DNA of 64,000 nucleotides from Podospora comata (GCA_017354895.1 CP071493.1:3038001-3102000), one strand, 5' to 3'. Shown: positions 1-11,554, numbered from the stretch's first letter. Notes: a model not told the origin generated them from the sequence alone. Program-made: numbers and translations.

Positions 1-621
1 GCCTGATCAAGCATGCGCCACAAACAGTGGGGAGCCACAGCTTCACCCACAGGCTGACCACTCACAACTGCTCCCTCCCAACGACACACCTAACCACATT
101 ACGTACCAGGTTCAGCCAAAGTCGCAGCTTTCCACTCACCCATTTCCGACAGAAGAAGCTCAAAGATATGGAGATCTTCCTTCTGCATGGTTGTATCGCG
201 CTGCATGTCAAAGTGCGGGAATGCGCCTTGTCGTGATTTAAGCTCGGCAAGGTGGAGACAGCATCTCTAAGCATGAAAAGATTCACTGGCAACATTCAGT
301 TTGATGTCTACAACATGAGAGGATATGTTTCTTTATATACCTATGTGTTCCTTATCTCATTCTACCCAACCAAACTCGCTATTCAGCTCCCCAAACCTCC
401 AGCCACGGGGTATTTCCCTTCTCCAAGAACGCCCCAGGCAATGACGTATCCAAATGGTCCAAAGATAAGATAAGAGCTTCCCATCTCAAATCTTTATGCT
501 GATTGGTGGGCGGGGGTTTTCACATCCCCCCTTGTTCCTCGACCGACACTTAGACGCTCGTCGCACGGACCACATCAACTTCACATGCCACCATCACCAC
601 TTCACCTCTCATCAGCTACTC
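1..621. other. Intergenic, no gene supported
   Basis: No open frame here has coding character; the short frames present are what chance would give. The only notable motif is a pair of overlapping GATA elements at about 464-474, the core bound by fungal GATA factors such as AreA/NIT2. Which gene they would serve is unclear, because the gene to the right ends at 622 and reads toward this stretch. Confidence 0.5.
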
Positions 622-2893
622 TCATCCCCCCTCTAAAATAACAACCTCCCTCTCCCTCTCCTCCATCTCCCTCAACATTCTTCCCCTCTCCTCCCAAACC
701 AACCTCCCCCACTCTGCCTCCATAACTTGCCTCCGTCTCAGCTCCCTAGCCTCTTGTCCTAGTTCCTGCTCAAGTTTTTCCCTCTCCCTCATTAATTCCC
801 TCTCCTTTCCCCCCTTTTCCACAATTTGCTCCAGTTTTAACATCCCCATCTCTCTGTTTTGTGTTGATCTCATTTTTTGGCTTAGGGTGACGTATCCAGT
901 CTCGAGTTTCCTCTCCTCTGGTGATTTCCCTGCGTCTGGGATAGAGTCAGAGGGAAATTCCCCTACTTTGAGAGAAAACTCCCTTTCGATGCCTTCGTGT
1001 TTCTTTTGAAGGGAGGCAACACCTGCAATGTGGGAGTTTTGCATGCGGGCGAGGGCGGTGGATTGGTTTAGATTCAAGCTGCGGCGGCGAAGGGCATGGG
1101 ACTTGACGAGCTGGGATGTTTCGCGGGAGTGAGATGTGATTAAAATGTCAGATTGGTGGTCCGTTATCGAGGTCATGATAAAGGTGAGAAGGGAGGAGTG
1201 CTCAGATATTTGGGTCAGTCTCGCGAGTGTTGATTCATCAGCTGGGGTGGTGGTGGGTTGTGAAGCTTGGCTGCTGCTGCTGGCAGGTTCGCTCTGTTGT
1301 TGCTGTTGTTTCTCATGCCGGCGCGCGGCGGCTTTTGATTTCATCACGTCTACCTGTCTGTCTGTGCAGAAGCAAGTCTTCCACCTGGCGCCGCAGACGT
1401 AGCAGAACTGGCCGCCGCAGGGGCAGGTCATGTGTCTACATCCGGACACGTGCTCTACGACGCGTTTGCAGCGGTGGCATTTTTGCCAGCCGGACTCTTG
1501 GATGAAGGCTTTGGTGCGGAGGTAGTCTGGGTCTTGGGGGCAGTATTCGGTTTTTTTGTGGGCTTTTTGGTGGCAGGTGGGACACATTTTGTGGCCTTTG
1601 GTGCACTTGAGGTAGGGGGTGGTGGTGGTGCCTGTTTGGGGGGTGATGATGGTGGTTTTGTCGTGCCATCGGCTGCAGTCGGGGATGGGGCAGTAGATTC
1701 TGTCGGTGGTTGCGTATTCGGTAGATTTTTCGTTGTAGAGTTTTCGGGTTGATCGTGAGGTGTACTTTGTGATGGTGCGGCAGGGGATGGGGTTGAGGCA
1801 GCATTTTGGGGGGAATTGGGCTTCGGTTTGGAGGCCGGTGAGGACGAGCTGCTCGAAGCAGGGTTTGCAGTAGGTGTGGTTGCATATGGCGGCTTTTATC
1901 GAGTCGGCTCTTTTAGTGGGTTCGAGACAGGCGGTGCATTCTCTGGGTAAGAAAGTTAGTCGAGAGGAGGGAGGTTGGGTGGGAAGGGTAGGTATGGGGC
2001 GTACATCTCTTCTCTAGATTCCTTGGTGCCGTCTGAGGGACGGTTGAGGGTTTTGAATGTGAGCCTGGTAAAAGCACTGGGCGATCCTGGAGTTTCCTGG
2101 TTCTTATTCTTTTCGCCGGTCTGAGATATATACCGCTCCAAGTGGCGATGAGAGAACACCCTGCGACGCCAGGACCGGGATGGCTTGAGTGTTGGTCGTT
2201 CTGGCTCGGTTTGAGCCTCGCTTGGTAGTGATTGATCCTCCACGCGAGAAGCAGGCGAAACGACCACCGCCGTTGTCAAACTCTCCGCGGGTAGTTCATT
2301 TTCTTCTGTCATTTGTTGATTTTCTGTTGCCTGTTCCTCTTCCTCCTGCCTCGCCGTGTCTTGGGCCACACGCTGGGCCAATGTCACAGCCGCCTCTTTC
2401 TCTGAATGGGCTCGTTCAAAGACTGCGTCTATCGATAATCGTACAACCGTGCGGATTGTATCTGGTATATCTTTGAGCGCGGGTGGGTACGAGGAAAGGG
2501 TTTCTGGCACGGGGTAGTCGACGAGGAAGTGTTCGCCGTCATTCAATTCTTCGTTTTCAAGCTGCGGTGGTGGTAACCACGTTGTGGGTGAGTTCTGAGG
2601 AAGGCTGACAGAAAGATATGCCTGTTTTCCTTTTTCTTTGCCTTGAGCGTTCGGGGTCTCGTCTGGTGGATCTATGCGCAGCGGATCGTCGTCTACTGGC
2701 GTGGTCTCGACATAAATAGGCCGATTCGGTCCCCTTGTCATATTTCCAACTGCAGCGAGAGCCATGGCTTGCAAAGTTGCCCACAGAATGACCTGCAGAA
2801 GTGGCAGGGTGTCTTTGTCGAAAACACCGGCCTGTAGATGTTCTGGCATTGGGTCGTTCTCGGGGATTTCGCAGATCGAGGCGATAGCTGGGC
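622..2893 (-). CDS. RBR (RING-IBR-RING) E3 ubiquitin-protein ligase, 5' end unresolved
   Basis: RBR ligases take ubiquitin from an E2 onto a RING2 cysteine before passing it to substrate. Joining 2893-2005 to 1942-622 (62-base intron with an ideal CTAAC branch point) gives one frame. RING1 opens at the junction with C-T-A-C, followed by C-N-H-x2-C-x2-C and a CC pair. An IBR region follows. RING2 runs from CHRC to CYVC, and the cysteine in RHMTC is at the catalytic position. About 290 residues of Ser/Glu-rich sequence precede RING1, and a long charged, probably coiled-coil tail (Glu/Arg/Leu-rich) follows RING2. The open frame upstream of 2893 begins at a good acceptor (TTTTTGCCAG) rather than an ATG, so at least one 5' exon is missing from this model. 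An in-frame ATG about 16 codons downstream is the alternative start. The family is certain from the Cys/His spacing; substrate and subfamily are unknown. Confidence 0.85.
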
Positions 2894-3636
2894 CTGGCAA
2901 AAATACCAGAAGATAGAAAGGAAGTAAGAGGATATTTTCAAACAGAGATTAGAAGTTTGACTTTGATATTTCTTTGCTGCTCGTTTTTTGAGCCACCACG
3001 AAGTGGCTTCGAGTTTTGAGGTAAGCCACAAAGTCAAGTCTCGGGTTTTAAGAACTTTATATGCTTTGTAAAGTGAGCAACGATTAGGAATTCACGACAT
3101 CTTTAGAAGCCTAGTACTCCAGTGTCAGGTTATCTCGATATATAGAGAAACTAGCTGTAAGCGCAGCATGCATCCCTCGAAGCAGGTTTCCAGGCGACCT
3201 TTCGAGGCGAACCTCGTCTTGTGTGGAAGGTGACCATCCATTGGTCCAGTTTGAGCCAATATGGTCACACTCTTTGCAGTAGGCATACCGGGAGGCTGTG
3301 TGTTTACTTGTTTGGACTTGGTCTCGTTGATCGGGGCGAAGCTACATTAAAACAATGAGCTGGAACTTGTTTATACAGAGCAAGGTAGATTCTAGCTCGA
3401 GGCTCGCTCTATTTACTGCAAGAAGCTAACCAGTTCAACGTGGCAGGTCTTGGCGATTGAGAGGTCTCTGAATGGAAATGCGGTAAGTTTGAGCTTTGAG
3501 CTCAGCCCTGGCGACCGAAGTCCCGATTATAGCTCGGTCTGCCTAGGCCGTGTGGGGCCGTCGATCCACTGCCGCTCCCGACGGAAACGCTCAATGGAGC
3601 GCCGAAGCGGCCGCTGGATTGCCGAGGTTCCACTAT
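2894..3636. other. Intergenic, probable 5' exon/UTR of the RBR gene plus spacer
   Basis: The missing first exon and promoter of the minus-strand RBR gene should lie in the first few hundred bases, but no single start could be chosen. Nothing else with coding character is seen up to the terminal repeat at 3637. Confidence 0.4.
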
Positions 3637-3661
3637 AACCGAGGGTCTGTGCGAAAGCAAG
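3637..3661 (+). repeat. Left terminal inverted repeat
   Basis: This 25-base sequence is the exact reverse complement of 5060-5084. Similarity continues outward imperfectly for about ten bases (CACTAT versus CACAATT), so the true terminus may be near 3631. Confidence 0.85.
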
Positions 3662-3800
3662 ACCTCTCTCCGTAAGAGAGAGGGCCACTTTTTCACCGGA
3701 CAATACATTTCGACCGGACAGTCCATCTACCAAAATACACCAAAATTAAATCTATTTTTCCTCATTAAATCTATATATTAACTGATAACTAAATGTATTG

Positions 3801-4299
3801 GTTTGGGGTGCGGCCACTGGCCTGAGGGTATGAGTAAGGAAGTGGGGCTCAGGGGAGGTCAAGGGTCATGTATATAAACGGTCTGCTTCTGACATTCTGT
3901 TTTAGACGGATCATGGACTTTTATTTTCTTCGTATTTTGTGCCTTGCTCGCGTGCAGGCAATTCTGGCCCTCTGATCAGGCCAATCCGGTGCCTATTATG
4001 TGGCCTGCGAGCCCATAACGTCTTTTCTTTGTCCTGCGTGAAGTGCGGCCTGCAAGCGAGCCACTGTCACGCAGGTGAGGTCATTCAAGGACCTATTGAC
4101 GGTATATTTGTAGTGTTGTGGTTGTTCTTGTGTGTTTTTCACCATTTCAGTGCAAAGCACAAAATACAAAGAAAATAAAAGTCGATGATCCGTCTAAAAT
4201 AGAATGTCAGAAGCAGACTGCTTATATACATGACCCCTGACTTCCCCTGAGCCCCACTTCTTTACTCATACCCTTAGGCTTGTAGCCGCACCCCAAACT
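3801..4299. repeat. Inverted repeat A: arms 3801-3942 and 4157-4299
   Basis: The two arms, about 142 bases each, align end to end as reverse complements with around 15 mismatches, most of them transitions. The 214-base loop contains block B. Transcription through it would give a long hairpin. Confidence 0.8.
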
Positions 4300-4621
4300 A
4301 TTAGGGGATTTAGGATTTAGGAGATAGATTCGTAGATCTATAGATTTAGAGCTAGATCCAGGAAATCTAGAAAATAAAAGATAGATCCAAGTATGGAAGT
4401 ACTTGGAATCCCAGTGATTTGGGGTGCAGCTACAGGCCTGAGGGGATTGAAATGGTGAAAAAAACACACAAGAACAACCACAACACCACAAATATACCGT
4501 CAATAGGTCCTTGAATGACCTCACCTACGTGACAGTGGCTCGCTCGCAGGTGTATTCATTCAGAGACCTGTTGAGGGTATATTTGTGGTGTTGTAGTTAT
4601 TTTATGTATTTTCTCACCATT
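4056..4621. repeat. Repeat B: 4056-4149, inverted 4449-4543, diverged direct copy 4548-4621
   Basis: The first two copies are near-perfect reverse complements over about 95 bases. The third follows the second after only a few bases, in the orientation of the first, and is more diverged. The interleaving with block A implies repeated insertion or inversion inside one element. Confidence 0.75.
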
Positions 4622-5059
4622 TTATTGTTTGTGTCACAGTGCCAACCAAGGAGTAGGGTAAGTGTTTTATTATTGCGCGAAGGAAAGGAAAAGAGGAGCA
4701 AAGCTCCCTACGAAGCGGTGTCTAAATACAGCTGAAGCGACGCTGCTCCTTTTAAACCTCATACCTTATTTTTTTATGAGCCTCGCTTTGATGCCATGAC
4801 ATTACTTTTGTATTAATTAATATCTGTATAATAATTTTAATATTAGTACTGTTTATAAAATAATTATGAAGAAAAATATTTACTTACATAATTGAAAATA
4901 AATAAAAATCTTTTGATTTATAATAATAATAATAATTATTTTTAAAGTTAATTTAGCTAAAAAAAGCATAGATATAGGATACATTAGATTTTTTAGCTAT
5001 TTAGCTCGTATTATATTATCTACTTAAAAAAATAACCCTCTCTCCGTAGGAGAAGGGAG

Positions 5060-5084
5060 CTTGCTTTCGCACAGACCCTCGGTT
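5060..5084 (-). repeat. Right terminal inverted repeat
   Basis: Exact inverted copy of 3637-3661. It is preceded inside the element by the hairpin-like CT/GA tract at 5037-5059. Confidence 0.85.
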
Positions 5085-5187
5085 AATTGTGACATGGATT
5101 TTCGACGTCATCTCATTCAAGGTGCAGCATGTCAATAATCTCAAATCGCCCTGCATCATCCAATTGCGCTACACTCAACACCCCAAG

Positions 5188-5474
5188 ATGCGTCTCTCAG
5201 GTCTCCAAAAAGAAGTCCTCGGTCTTTATCGGCAGTGTCTTCGAGAATGCCGCAAGAAGCCGGAGGCCACACGGAAACACTTTCAGACCTTTGCTCGGTA
5301 GGATGCTCACGCTTCACTACATGACTTCAATACTGACCTTGAAATAGCGAGGAGTTTGAGAAAAGCATCAGTCTAGACAAAAGAGACTTCTCTGCAATTG
5401 AATTCCTGCTGCGCAAGGGTCGTCGCCAGCTCGAAATGTATGCATCACCAGGGGTCAAAGACATCAGGAAATAA
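5188..5474 (+). CDS. SDH6: LYR-motif succinate dehydrogenase assembly factor 1 (mitochondrial)
   Basis: SDHAF1/Sdh6 is a small matrix protein that helps insert or protect Fe-S clusters in the Sdh2 subunit of complex II. Exons 5188-5297 and 5348-5474 are separated by a 50-base intron (GTAGGA...AATAG) and encode 78 residues, the usual size. The protein begins MRLSGLQKEVLGLYRQCLR, with the L-Y-R tripeptide at residues 13-15, followed by Arg/Lys-rich helices and a conserved F near residue 36. The start was chosen because the motif lies at the family's normal distance from the N terminus; the longer upstream frame adds 33 residues unlike the family. The end of the TIR element lies only about 100 bases before the start codon, so core promoter or 5' UTR may be partly element-derived. 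The SDHAF1 call rests on the LYRxCLR context and length. Confidence 0.88.
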
Positions 5475-5824
5475 TCGCCCTGAATGCTCATGCTCTTTCT
5501 CGAGCACCTATAAGGGGTGAGCCAGTAGTGGCAGTAGTTACCACGAACAACAACAAAAACAGTTCCTGGCGCCTGCCACTATGAGCCATCTCGAGTCCCC
5601 CTTCTGATCTCGGTGTCGCAGTTTCCTTTCCTTTGCTTCCGGTTCCGTCCAATACAATGTTGTTTGAGGTCTGAGACTCCTCTTCCATTTACCACCCATA
5701 CTGTTCACACAAACGCGGCCGACAGCCATACCATCGGCACCTTGCCCGGTTTTTTTTTTTTTGGAATCGAGTTTTTTTTTTTTTTTGGAATATATGGACG
5801 ATGCCTGCATTCAGCTTAACTTAG
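5475..5824. other. Intergenic spacer with oligo-T tracts
   Basis: This joins the SDHAF1 stop to the next open frame. It contains two long T runs (about 5750-5762 and 5770-5785). Any 5' exon of the following gene should be here, but none could be chosen with confidence. Confidence 0.4.
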
Positions 5825-6613
5825 AAAGGAAGTCCGCACCGTCGGCCAAAGTTCAGACCAACGCCATCACCACCACCACCACCGAATGTCAATCCAGATG
5901 CTCCCCCCATTTTAAGTCCTTCAACCGCGAGTGCCAGTCCGGCTCATAGAGCTGCTCAGGAGGTCATACGGAAGCCTCTGAGCGAGTCCCTTAGGAAGCT
6001 ACGCCGTGCCCAACGTGCCCTTACACGGCGAAAGAGGAGGAGCAGGGTTCGTGTATCGTTTAGACACTCTACTGGCAGTCGGACCTCTAGTACGGCCAAG
6101 CGAGTGTCGAGGCAGCTCAAGGCTGGTGATGTCAAACAAGGCGGCGGCAGTCCAAGATCCCGTCCTCTTCCCCCGCCGCCGTCGTCAGAGGAAAATGTGG
6201 GAGGTTGCTCTTGGAGCCCGTCGAAGCCACCGCGTCCGCCGCCGAAAGATAATATTCGAGCGAATATCAAGCAAGCCGGTGGAACCCGACACAGACACGC
6301 GCCGCCAAAGAAACCTGCCCAGCCATCATCACATCCCAACACCAGGAACCAGACATCGGGGTGCCCACAGACTGAACACATTAAGGCTGTTTTCGACTGT
6401 ACCAAAGGGAAAACACTAGTCGCTACATCAGTAGATCACAATCTTACACGACGCCGAGTGCAGACTTCTCGCTATTCAGTATTCCCCAAGGCCCATCCCC
6501 GCCACTGCAAACGTTCAGTTGACCCAGTCAAGGAGTCGATCATGATCCGGAAAAGCCCGATTATTCAACAGCAACGGCTATCAGCTTTGGTACCGTCACC
6601 GCCAGCACAGACC

Positions 6614-6655
<42 letters not shown>

Positions 6656-8926
6656 CCTGTTCCCCCCCACCAGAAACAACTCCCCGATGTAGCAAAAATT
6701 TCAGGTATAAACCCCAAGCAGCGGGAAGAAGCAGCCACAACAACAACAAGAACCGACCCCAAAACCGACTCTGAACGAACCCTTGACGAATTTGTCCGTG
6801 AGCTGGAGGAGTTTGCAAAGGCGTTTGATGGGACTCGTGGGTCGTTGTTGTTGTCTACACTGTCAACGACGGCTTCGGTGAGGACGGTGCGGGAGCTTTT
6901 ACCTTGGAGGGAGGAGTTTTGGGAGGCGGGGTTGGCGGTTACTTCTTGCGAGCAGAAGGGACAGGTGAGGAGGTATGATGAGGGGGAAAAGAAGTTGGGG
7001 GGGAGTAGGACGAGGAGGTTGGATCAGTTTGGGGGGAGTAATGTGCCGAAGGTTGGGGCGAAGGGGAAGGGGGGTTTGAGGATGGGCGTCGTGAAGGGGG
7101 TTTCGTCTTTGGATATCACTTTGGGTGCTAAAGAGTTGAGTTTTGGGACGGGGGTTATGGAGGGGGTGGCCTCTTTGGGGAGTAAGGAGTCAAGTTCGGG
7201 GACGGTGGTTGTTTATAAGCCGAGACGGGGGATGATGGCTGATGAGACGGAGATGAAAGAGGGGGGCAGCAGCTCGCGGAATAACGAGATTTATTCGGGG
7301 TCGAGTAGTACGTCTGTTGAGCCGGTTAAGCTGGCGGCGGTAGAGAAGAGGGTTGTTAGGGCGAGGGCGAGTACGGTGTTTTTAGCGAATAAGCCTTTGC
7401 CTGTTGCGCCGGCGTCGTCTGTGACGGCGAGTTCGGAGGATGTGGGAACTACAGTGGGATCACAGAGTGAGGTAAAATCGGAGGGATATCAGAAGCTGGG
7501 GTCTAGTTCTGGGAGTGAGAAGGAGCCGTTGCTGCCGCTTTCGGAGCAGCGGGTGAATAGTTCCTCGGTGGCGAGGTCGGTGAAGGGGAAGGAGGTGGAT
7601 AGGGGAGGGGGGGAAGATGAGAAGGTGTTGCCTGCGCTGCTGCCGCCAAGGACGGCGCCGCAGGTGAGGCATGGGATCAAGAATGATTGGAATGCTGGGG
7701 GTAGTATGGTTAGTGCATGGAGGCAGTTGCCTACTACTATTGTTGAGGAGAGGGAGCCGTCGCCGGAGAAGGAGGGGAGGGTGTTGGGGGAGAAGGGGAG
7801 TATCGATCAGGAGCAGAAGCTCTTGATGGAGAACAAAGGTGTTAATCAGGCGCATGGCTTGAACAAGCCGGCGGGAGTTTTGAAGACAAAGACAGAGTTG
7901 GAGGCGAAGGGGAAGGGGATTAATACTCCTATGCCAACACCAGCTCAGAGGAAGACACCGGTAAAGGCACCATTTGTCATTAATCGCGGCGTTATCACCA
8001 AGACACCTGAGCTTCTCCTCCCCCAAACATGGGAACACCACCCCCTAGGCACGCCATCCTCCTTTAAGAGAGCGCTCGATGACGTGGTGCGAAAACTCGA
8101 CGCGATGGAGGTGAGGGAATGCTCCTCCCCAATTTGTGCAGTGTCATCGCCAACGACAATGACAATCACAACAAGCAGCAGCACCAAAAAAAGAACGTCT
8201 TCGTCGTCTGGGAGCAACGGGAAACCCCCCTCACCGACAACACCAGCGCAGAGGCTGCAGAAGGCGGCGATGATGAGAAGGGAGAGGATGGATGCTGAGC
8301 AGCAGCAGCAGCAGCAGCAGCAGCAGTGTGCTAACTTGCCCCCTTCTGTTTCTATTGTTCAACCGGTACGTTCACAGGAGTATATACCGTATATGATGCC
8401 GCCTCCTGGAGGGTTGGGGTTCAGGCCGAGTGAGTCGAACTCTTCTAGAGGGTTAGGGCAAGGGCGGAATTTGAGGAAGGGGCTTTTTGCGGGGGCGGGA
8501 GCAAGGGAGATGGAAGACGACAGGGATATTTCTGATGAGGATGTGCTGAAGGGACTGAAGATTATTTGTGCGGCGTCGGCGGATAAGGAGTTTGATGGGT
8601 TAGTCAGGAGGGAGACGGGGTTGAGGTTGAGGAGGTTTTTGGCGGATTTGAGGACTTTTGAGTTTTTGGGCGGGAATGGGCAGGTGCCTGGGGTTGGTGG
8701 TGGTGGGCGGCAACAGATGGGGGTTATGGAAAAGAGGAGGAGGGATGTGCAAGTTGAACGGGAGAATAGGAGACGGAGTATTAGGGGGATGGATGGGTTG
8801 AGGGGTCTTGGGGATGGAAAGAATATGAAGGAGAGTAAGAGAGAGGGAATGGGAGTTAGAGAGAGAGTGCGGGATAGGGATACTAGGAGGAGTTTTAGGG
8901 GGTTGGGGAATGGACTGATGAGGTAG
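5825..8926 (+). CDS. Large low-complexity hypothetical protein, start unresolved
   Basis: One frame stays open from just after a stop at 5822-5824 to a TAG at 8924-8926, over 1030 codons. It has no ATG until about 6541. Either a short 5' exon joins at an acceptor such as the TTAG at 5824, or translation begins at the internal ATG (MIRKSP...). I recognise no domain. The N-terminal part is basic (a run rich in Arg/Lys near 6000-6060) and proline-rich. A threonine run encoded by repeated ACA lies at about 6610-6655, and a glutamine run encoded by CAG at about 8300-8326. The last 170 residues look more ordered: an acidic segment (DDRDISDEDVLKGLKI), a helix-rich stretch ending LADLRTFEFLG, then a basic Arg/Lys-rich tail. 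It could be a nuclear or scaffold protein, but that is only a guess from composition. Confidence 0.65.
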
Positions 8927-9154
8927 TTGGGCGAGGGTATTGGTTTGGTCATGCAATGGAGAAAATGATTTGTCCGGGTAATGGTAGTTTTAGGATAGAA
9001 ATAAAGGCTTTTGCATATACACACTGCGCAACAGGAATGATACTTGCTGGAGTGCTCTATGGTGTTTTAGTGCCCCTGAATGCTGCATCAACAGTGCGAT
9101 GGAGAGAGCGGCCAATGTGTAGCTTGGGTTTGTTAAGCAAAGGCATCAACGAAC
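8927..9154. other. 3' flank of the low-complexity gene / 5' flank of tRNA-Leu
   Basis: Nothing beyond the likely 3' UTR of the upstream gene is visible here. Confidence 0.4.
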
Positions 9155-9271
9155 GGTGAGATGGCCGAGCGGTCTAAGGCGCCAGGTTCAGGCCCACCTG
9201 AATTTCTGATTCTTCTCTGAAGTATCTTCCTGGTCTCGAAAGGGGCGTGGGTTCGAATCCCACTCTCATCA
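9155..9271 (+). tRNA. tRNA-Leu (anticodon CAG) with 35-base intron
   Basis: The cloverleaf closes fully. The acceptor stem GGTGAGA pairs with TCTCATC and the discriminator is A. The D arm carries GGTCTAAG. The anticodon stem CCAGG pairs with CCTGG around loop TTCAGG, placing anticodon CAG at 9189-9191. A long variable arm is typical of Leu, and the T arm is GTGGGTTCGAATCCCAC. The intron is 9193-9227, directly after position 37, and contains CCTGAA (9197-9202), which can pair with the whole anticodon loop TTCAGG, as expected for an eukaryotic tRNA-splicing substrate. Confidence 0.95.
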
Positions 9272-10429
9272 TATATTTTGACTTTTTGTTATTATTTTTA
9301 ATACCATCTCACTGAATGGACAAGCTCTCTTATGCATGGGTTACCCTCCCTAAAACATAGCAAAATTTGTTGGTGTTGCCGTTGGGCTTAGGATAAAGGA
9401 GGAATACAGAGTTCATTTCAGGAAGTTGCTGTGTCTTGGTCTGGGCTTGGCTTGTTTGTGTACCTAAGAAAGGGGCCCCCTTTTTAGGCTTCATGCAGTC
9501 AGACGACATGAAAATTATCTATGCACTGACAGAGTAAATCACAGGAACCATAAAAGAGGTCTCGGAGTGAAAATTGATCAGTTATGTTACAGAAGCATTC
9601 TAGAAGCTGACTTTATCTCCCACTGCTGTGGGCGATTGGTGCGCCTCTGATGTTTCATTTATCACAAACACCACAAATAGAACGGATCGGACTTTATTGG
9701 TATCCTTCTATGATATTTGAGTCCAAGTTAATACCTCACCGTTATACTATCCATCCCCGCAAGTGACGCGTTATCTCTCTCAACTTTGAATCTTATTAGA
9801 TTGCGTGGTTTATTATTGTTCCTCCTGCAAAGTATTTGAGATATTTTGTGTGTGTTTGTTCAAGACTGTCTTCATGATCTCCATTGCAGGAGGTGTATCA
9901 CCGCATATAGATTGTCTCCCTCTGCAAGTCATTCAAAACGGTCTATTTTATCGTGATCATATCATGATAGTGATATGAAAACGAACAGACTCTCAGTGCG
10001 GGTCACGGCTCGCGGCACGGCATGCTTATTCCTCAGGTACGGTAGGATTTCAACAGTACCTGTGATCACCGTTTCTTCATGGGGTGTCTGAACGGAAGTG
10101 TGGGACTGATCCCTCTGGTAGTCCAGTCCAACAGCGTATCCGTCGGAGCCCGGTAATCAAACAACCCCGGTTTGACGCTGGCTCTTGCATATCAGACTAC
10201 GGGGCTGCACATTCCAAGACAGACAAGGCGTGGAATTTGGGTATGCGTCTTGGTTCAAATTTATCTGGGTCGAGCGATGTCCCCTCCCGTCGTGGTCTCA
10301 ACACCAAAAACAAAGAGGCTGCCCTGTATAAAGCCAGAAGCGAAGGGGAAGTTCTGTGCAGTAGCTCTGCATACACCTATTCACCCTTATGCAGAAGAGA
10401 CAGGTGAGGTGTGTACATCCGCGGTGGGG

Positions 10430-10432
<3 letters not shown>

Positions 10433-10468
<36 letters not shown>
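10433..10468. repeat. CA dinucleotide microsatellite, 18 units
   Basis: Uninterrupted CA repeat in non-coding sequence. Confidence 0.97.
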
Positions 10469-10471
<3 letters not shown>

Positions 10472-11554
10472 CAAGCACAAGGGCTAGATTCAATCAAACT
10501 GGGATCATCCCGACTGCTTTCGGGATGGCGAATGTGGTGGTACGAAGTCAAGTCCGAAGGCGGGCAAGTAGTAGTAAATACACGGGAAGTCTAGGAACGA
10601 CGAGTATCCGGTACCTGCTCGCCATGTGGAGAACGGGGTCGAGGCCAAGATGCCCACTCCCAGCTGTTTGGGCTATTTTGCCTGACCGGGTATTATGCTT
10701 TAGTGCCACGGGTGAAAAGGGTTGGCGTGCAGGAGTGGTAGACGGTACCTAGGGGGGAGGTAGGGGGTACCTTGAAGAAAAGGAAAGGGTGTGTGGGGGG
10801 AGGGGGGGGAATAATGGGGAGCGGGTAATATAAATGATTGTGGTTTTATCGATCAATTGCTCGAGTTGGGAAGCTGATCGTCAGAGGGGAAGGGGGGTGG
10901 GAATATTTGGTACGGTGGTATCGATGGGAATAATCAGTTGAGGATGGATGGGGATGTGATGATGCGTGGCGGATTGTAACCTCTTGGTTTCTTCACGGTC
11001 CAATGTGATGTTCCCATTTCGCTTCTAGAACTTCTCATCTCGTCTCATGATGCCCTCTTGTAGTAGAGACTCTAGGCTGGTCTAGTGCTGTTGTCTTTGC
11101 CACATATTCCTACCTCGATGTTGCCCTCATGTTGCTGTAAGATCTAGGCTTTGTCTGGTGGTGGTACCGACCCTTGGTCTACTCGCTCTCCAACTTGCGG
11201 CAAGAAAACCCTTCTGGAGAGTCTGGTCCGGGAAAAACCCACGCGAGGTGCAAAAGATGCCTGAAGTTTGGAAACCCCTCCCCGAATTGTGATGGACCCA
11301 AAACCCGAGTGGACGGAACAGATCTAGTGTTTCCCTACATCAGGCAGGGCCAAGGGGGCAATGAACCGGGCGGATGGGAGAATGTCAAGACGTGAAGCGA
11401 GAGTCAGGCAGCCATTGGGATCATCGCCTGTGATGAGTTGTCCCAAGTGAAGTGGCCATGATGACCGGTGATGAGATCCAATCAACATCGTTATGCGAAA
11501 AAAAGAAAAAGTTACCATCAGCCCTCCATATTCCATTTCCGGCAACAAGGTGAA

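Larger units (their letters stand above)
3637..5084. mobile_element. Non-autonomous TIR element (MITE-like) with nested inverted repeats
   Basis: A perfect 25-base inverted repeat joins 3637-3661 to 5060-5084, and each copy is followed inward by a short self-complementary CT/GA hairpin. Between them no frame resembles a transposase. The interior is built of repeated blocks in alternating orientation. Block A lies at 3801-3942, inverted at 4157-4299, with a short direct fragment at 4418-4445. Block B lies at 4056-4149, inverted at 4449-4543, with a diverged direct copy at 4548-4621. From about 4790 to 5035 the sequence is overwhelmingly A/T. A target-site duplication could not be assigned with confidence, so the outer limits may be a few bases wider. 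The TIRs make a class II derivative likely; the superfamily is not recognised. The right end lies about 100 bases from the SDHAF1 start codon. Confidence 0.75.

Noticed and set aside
6006-6419. A 137-codon plus-strand frame beginning with ATG
   Set aside because: It overlaps the much longer frame at 5825-8926 in another phase, and its Arg/His-rich composition looks like a frame shadow.
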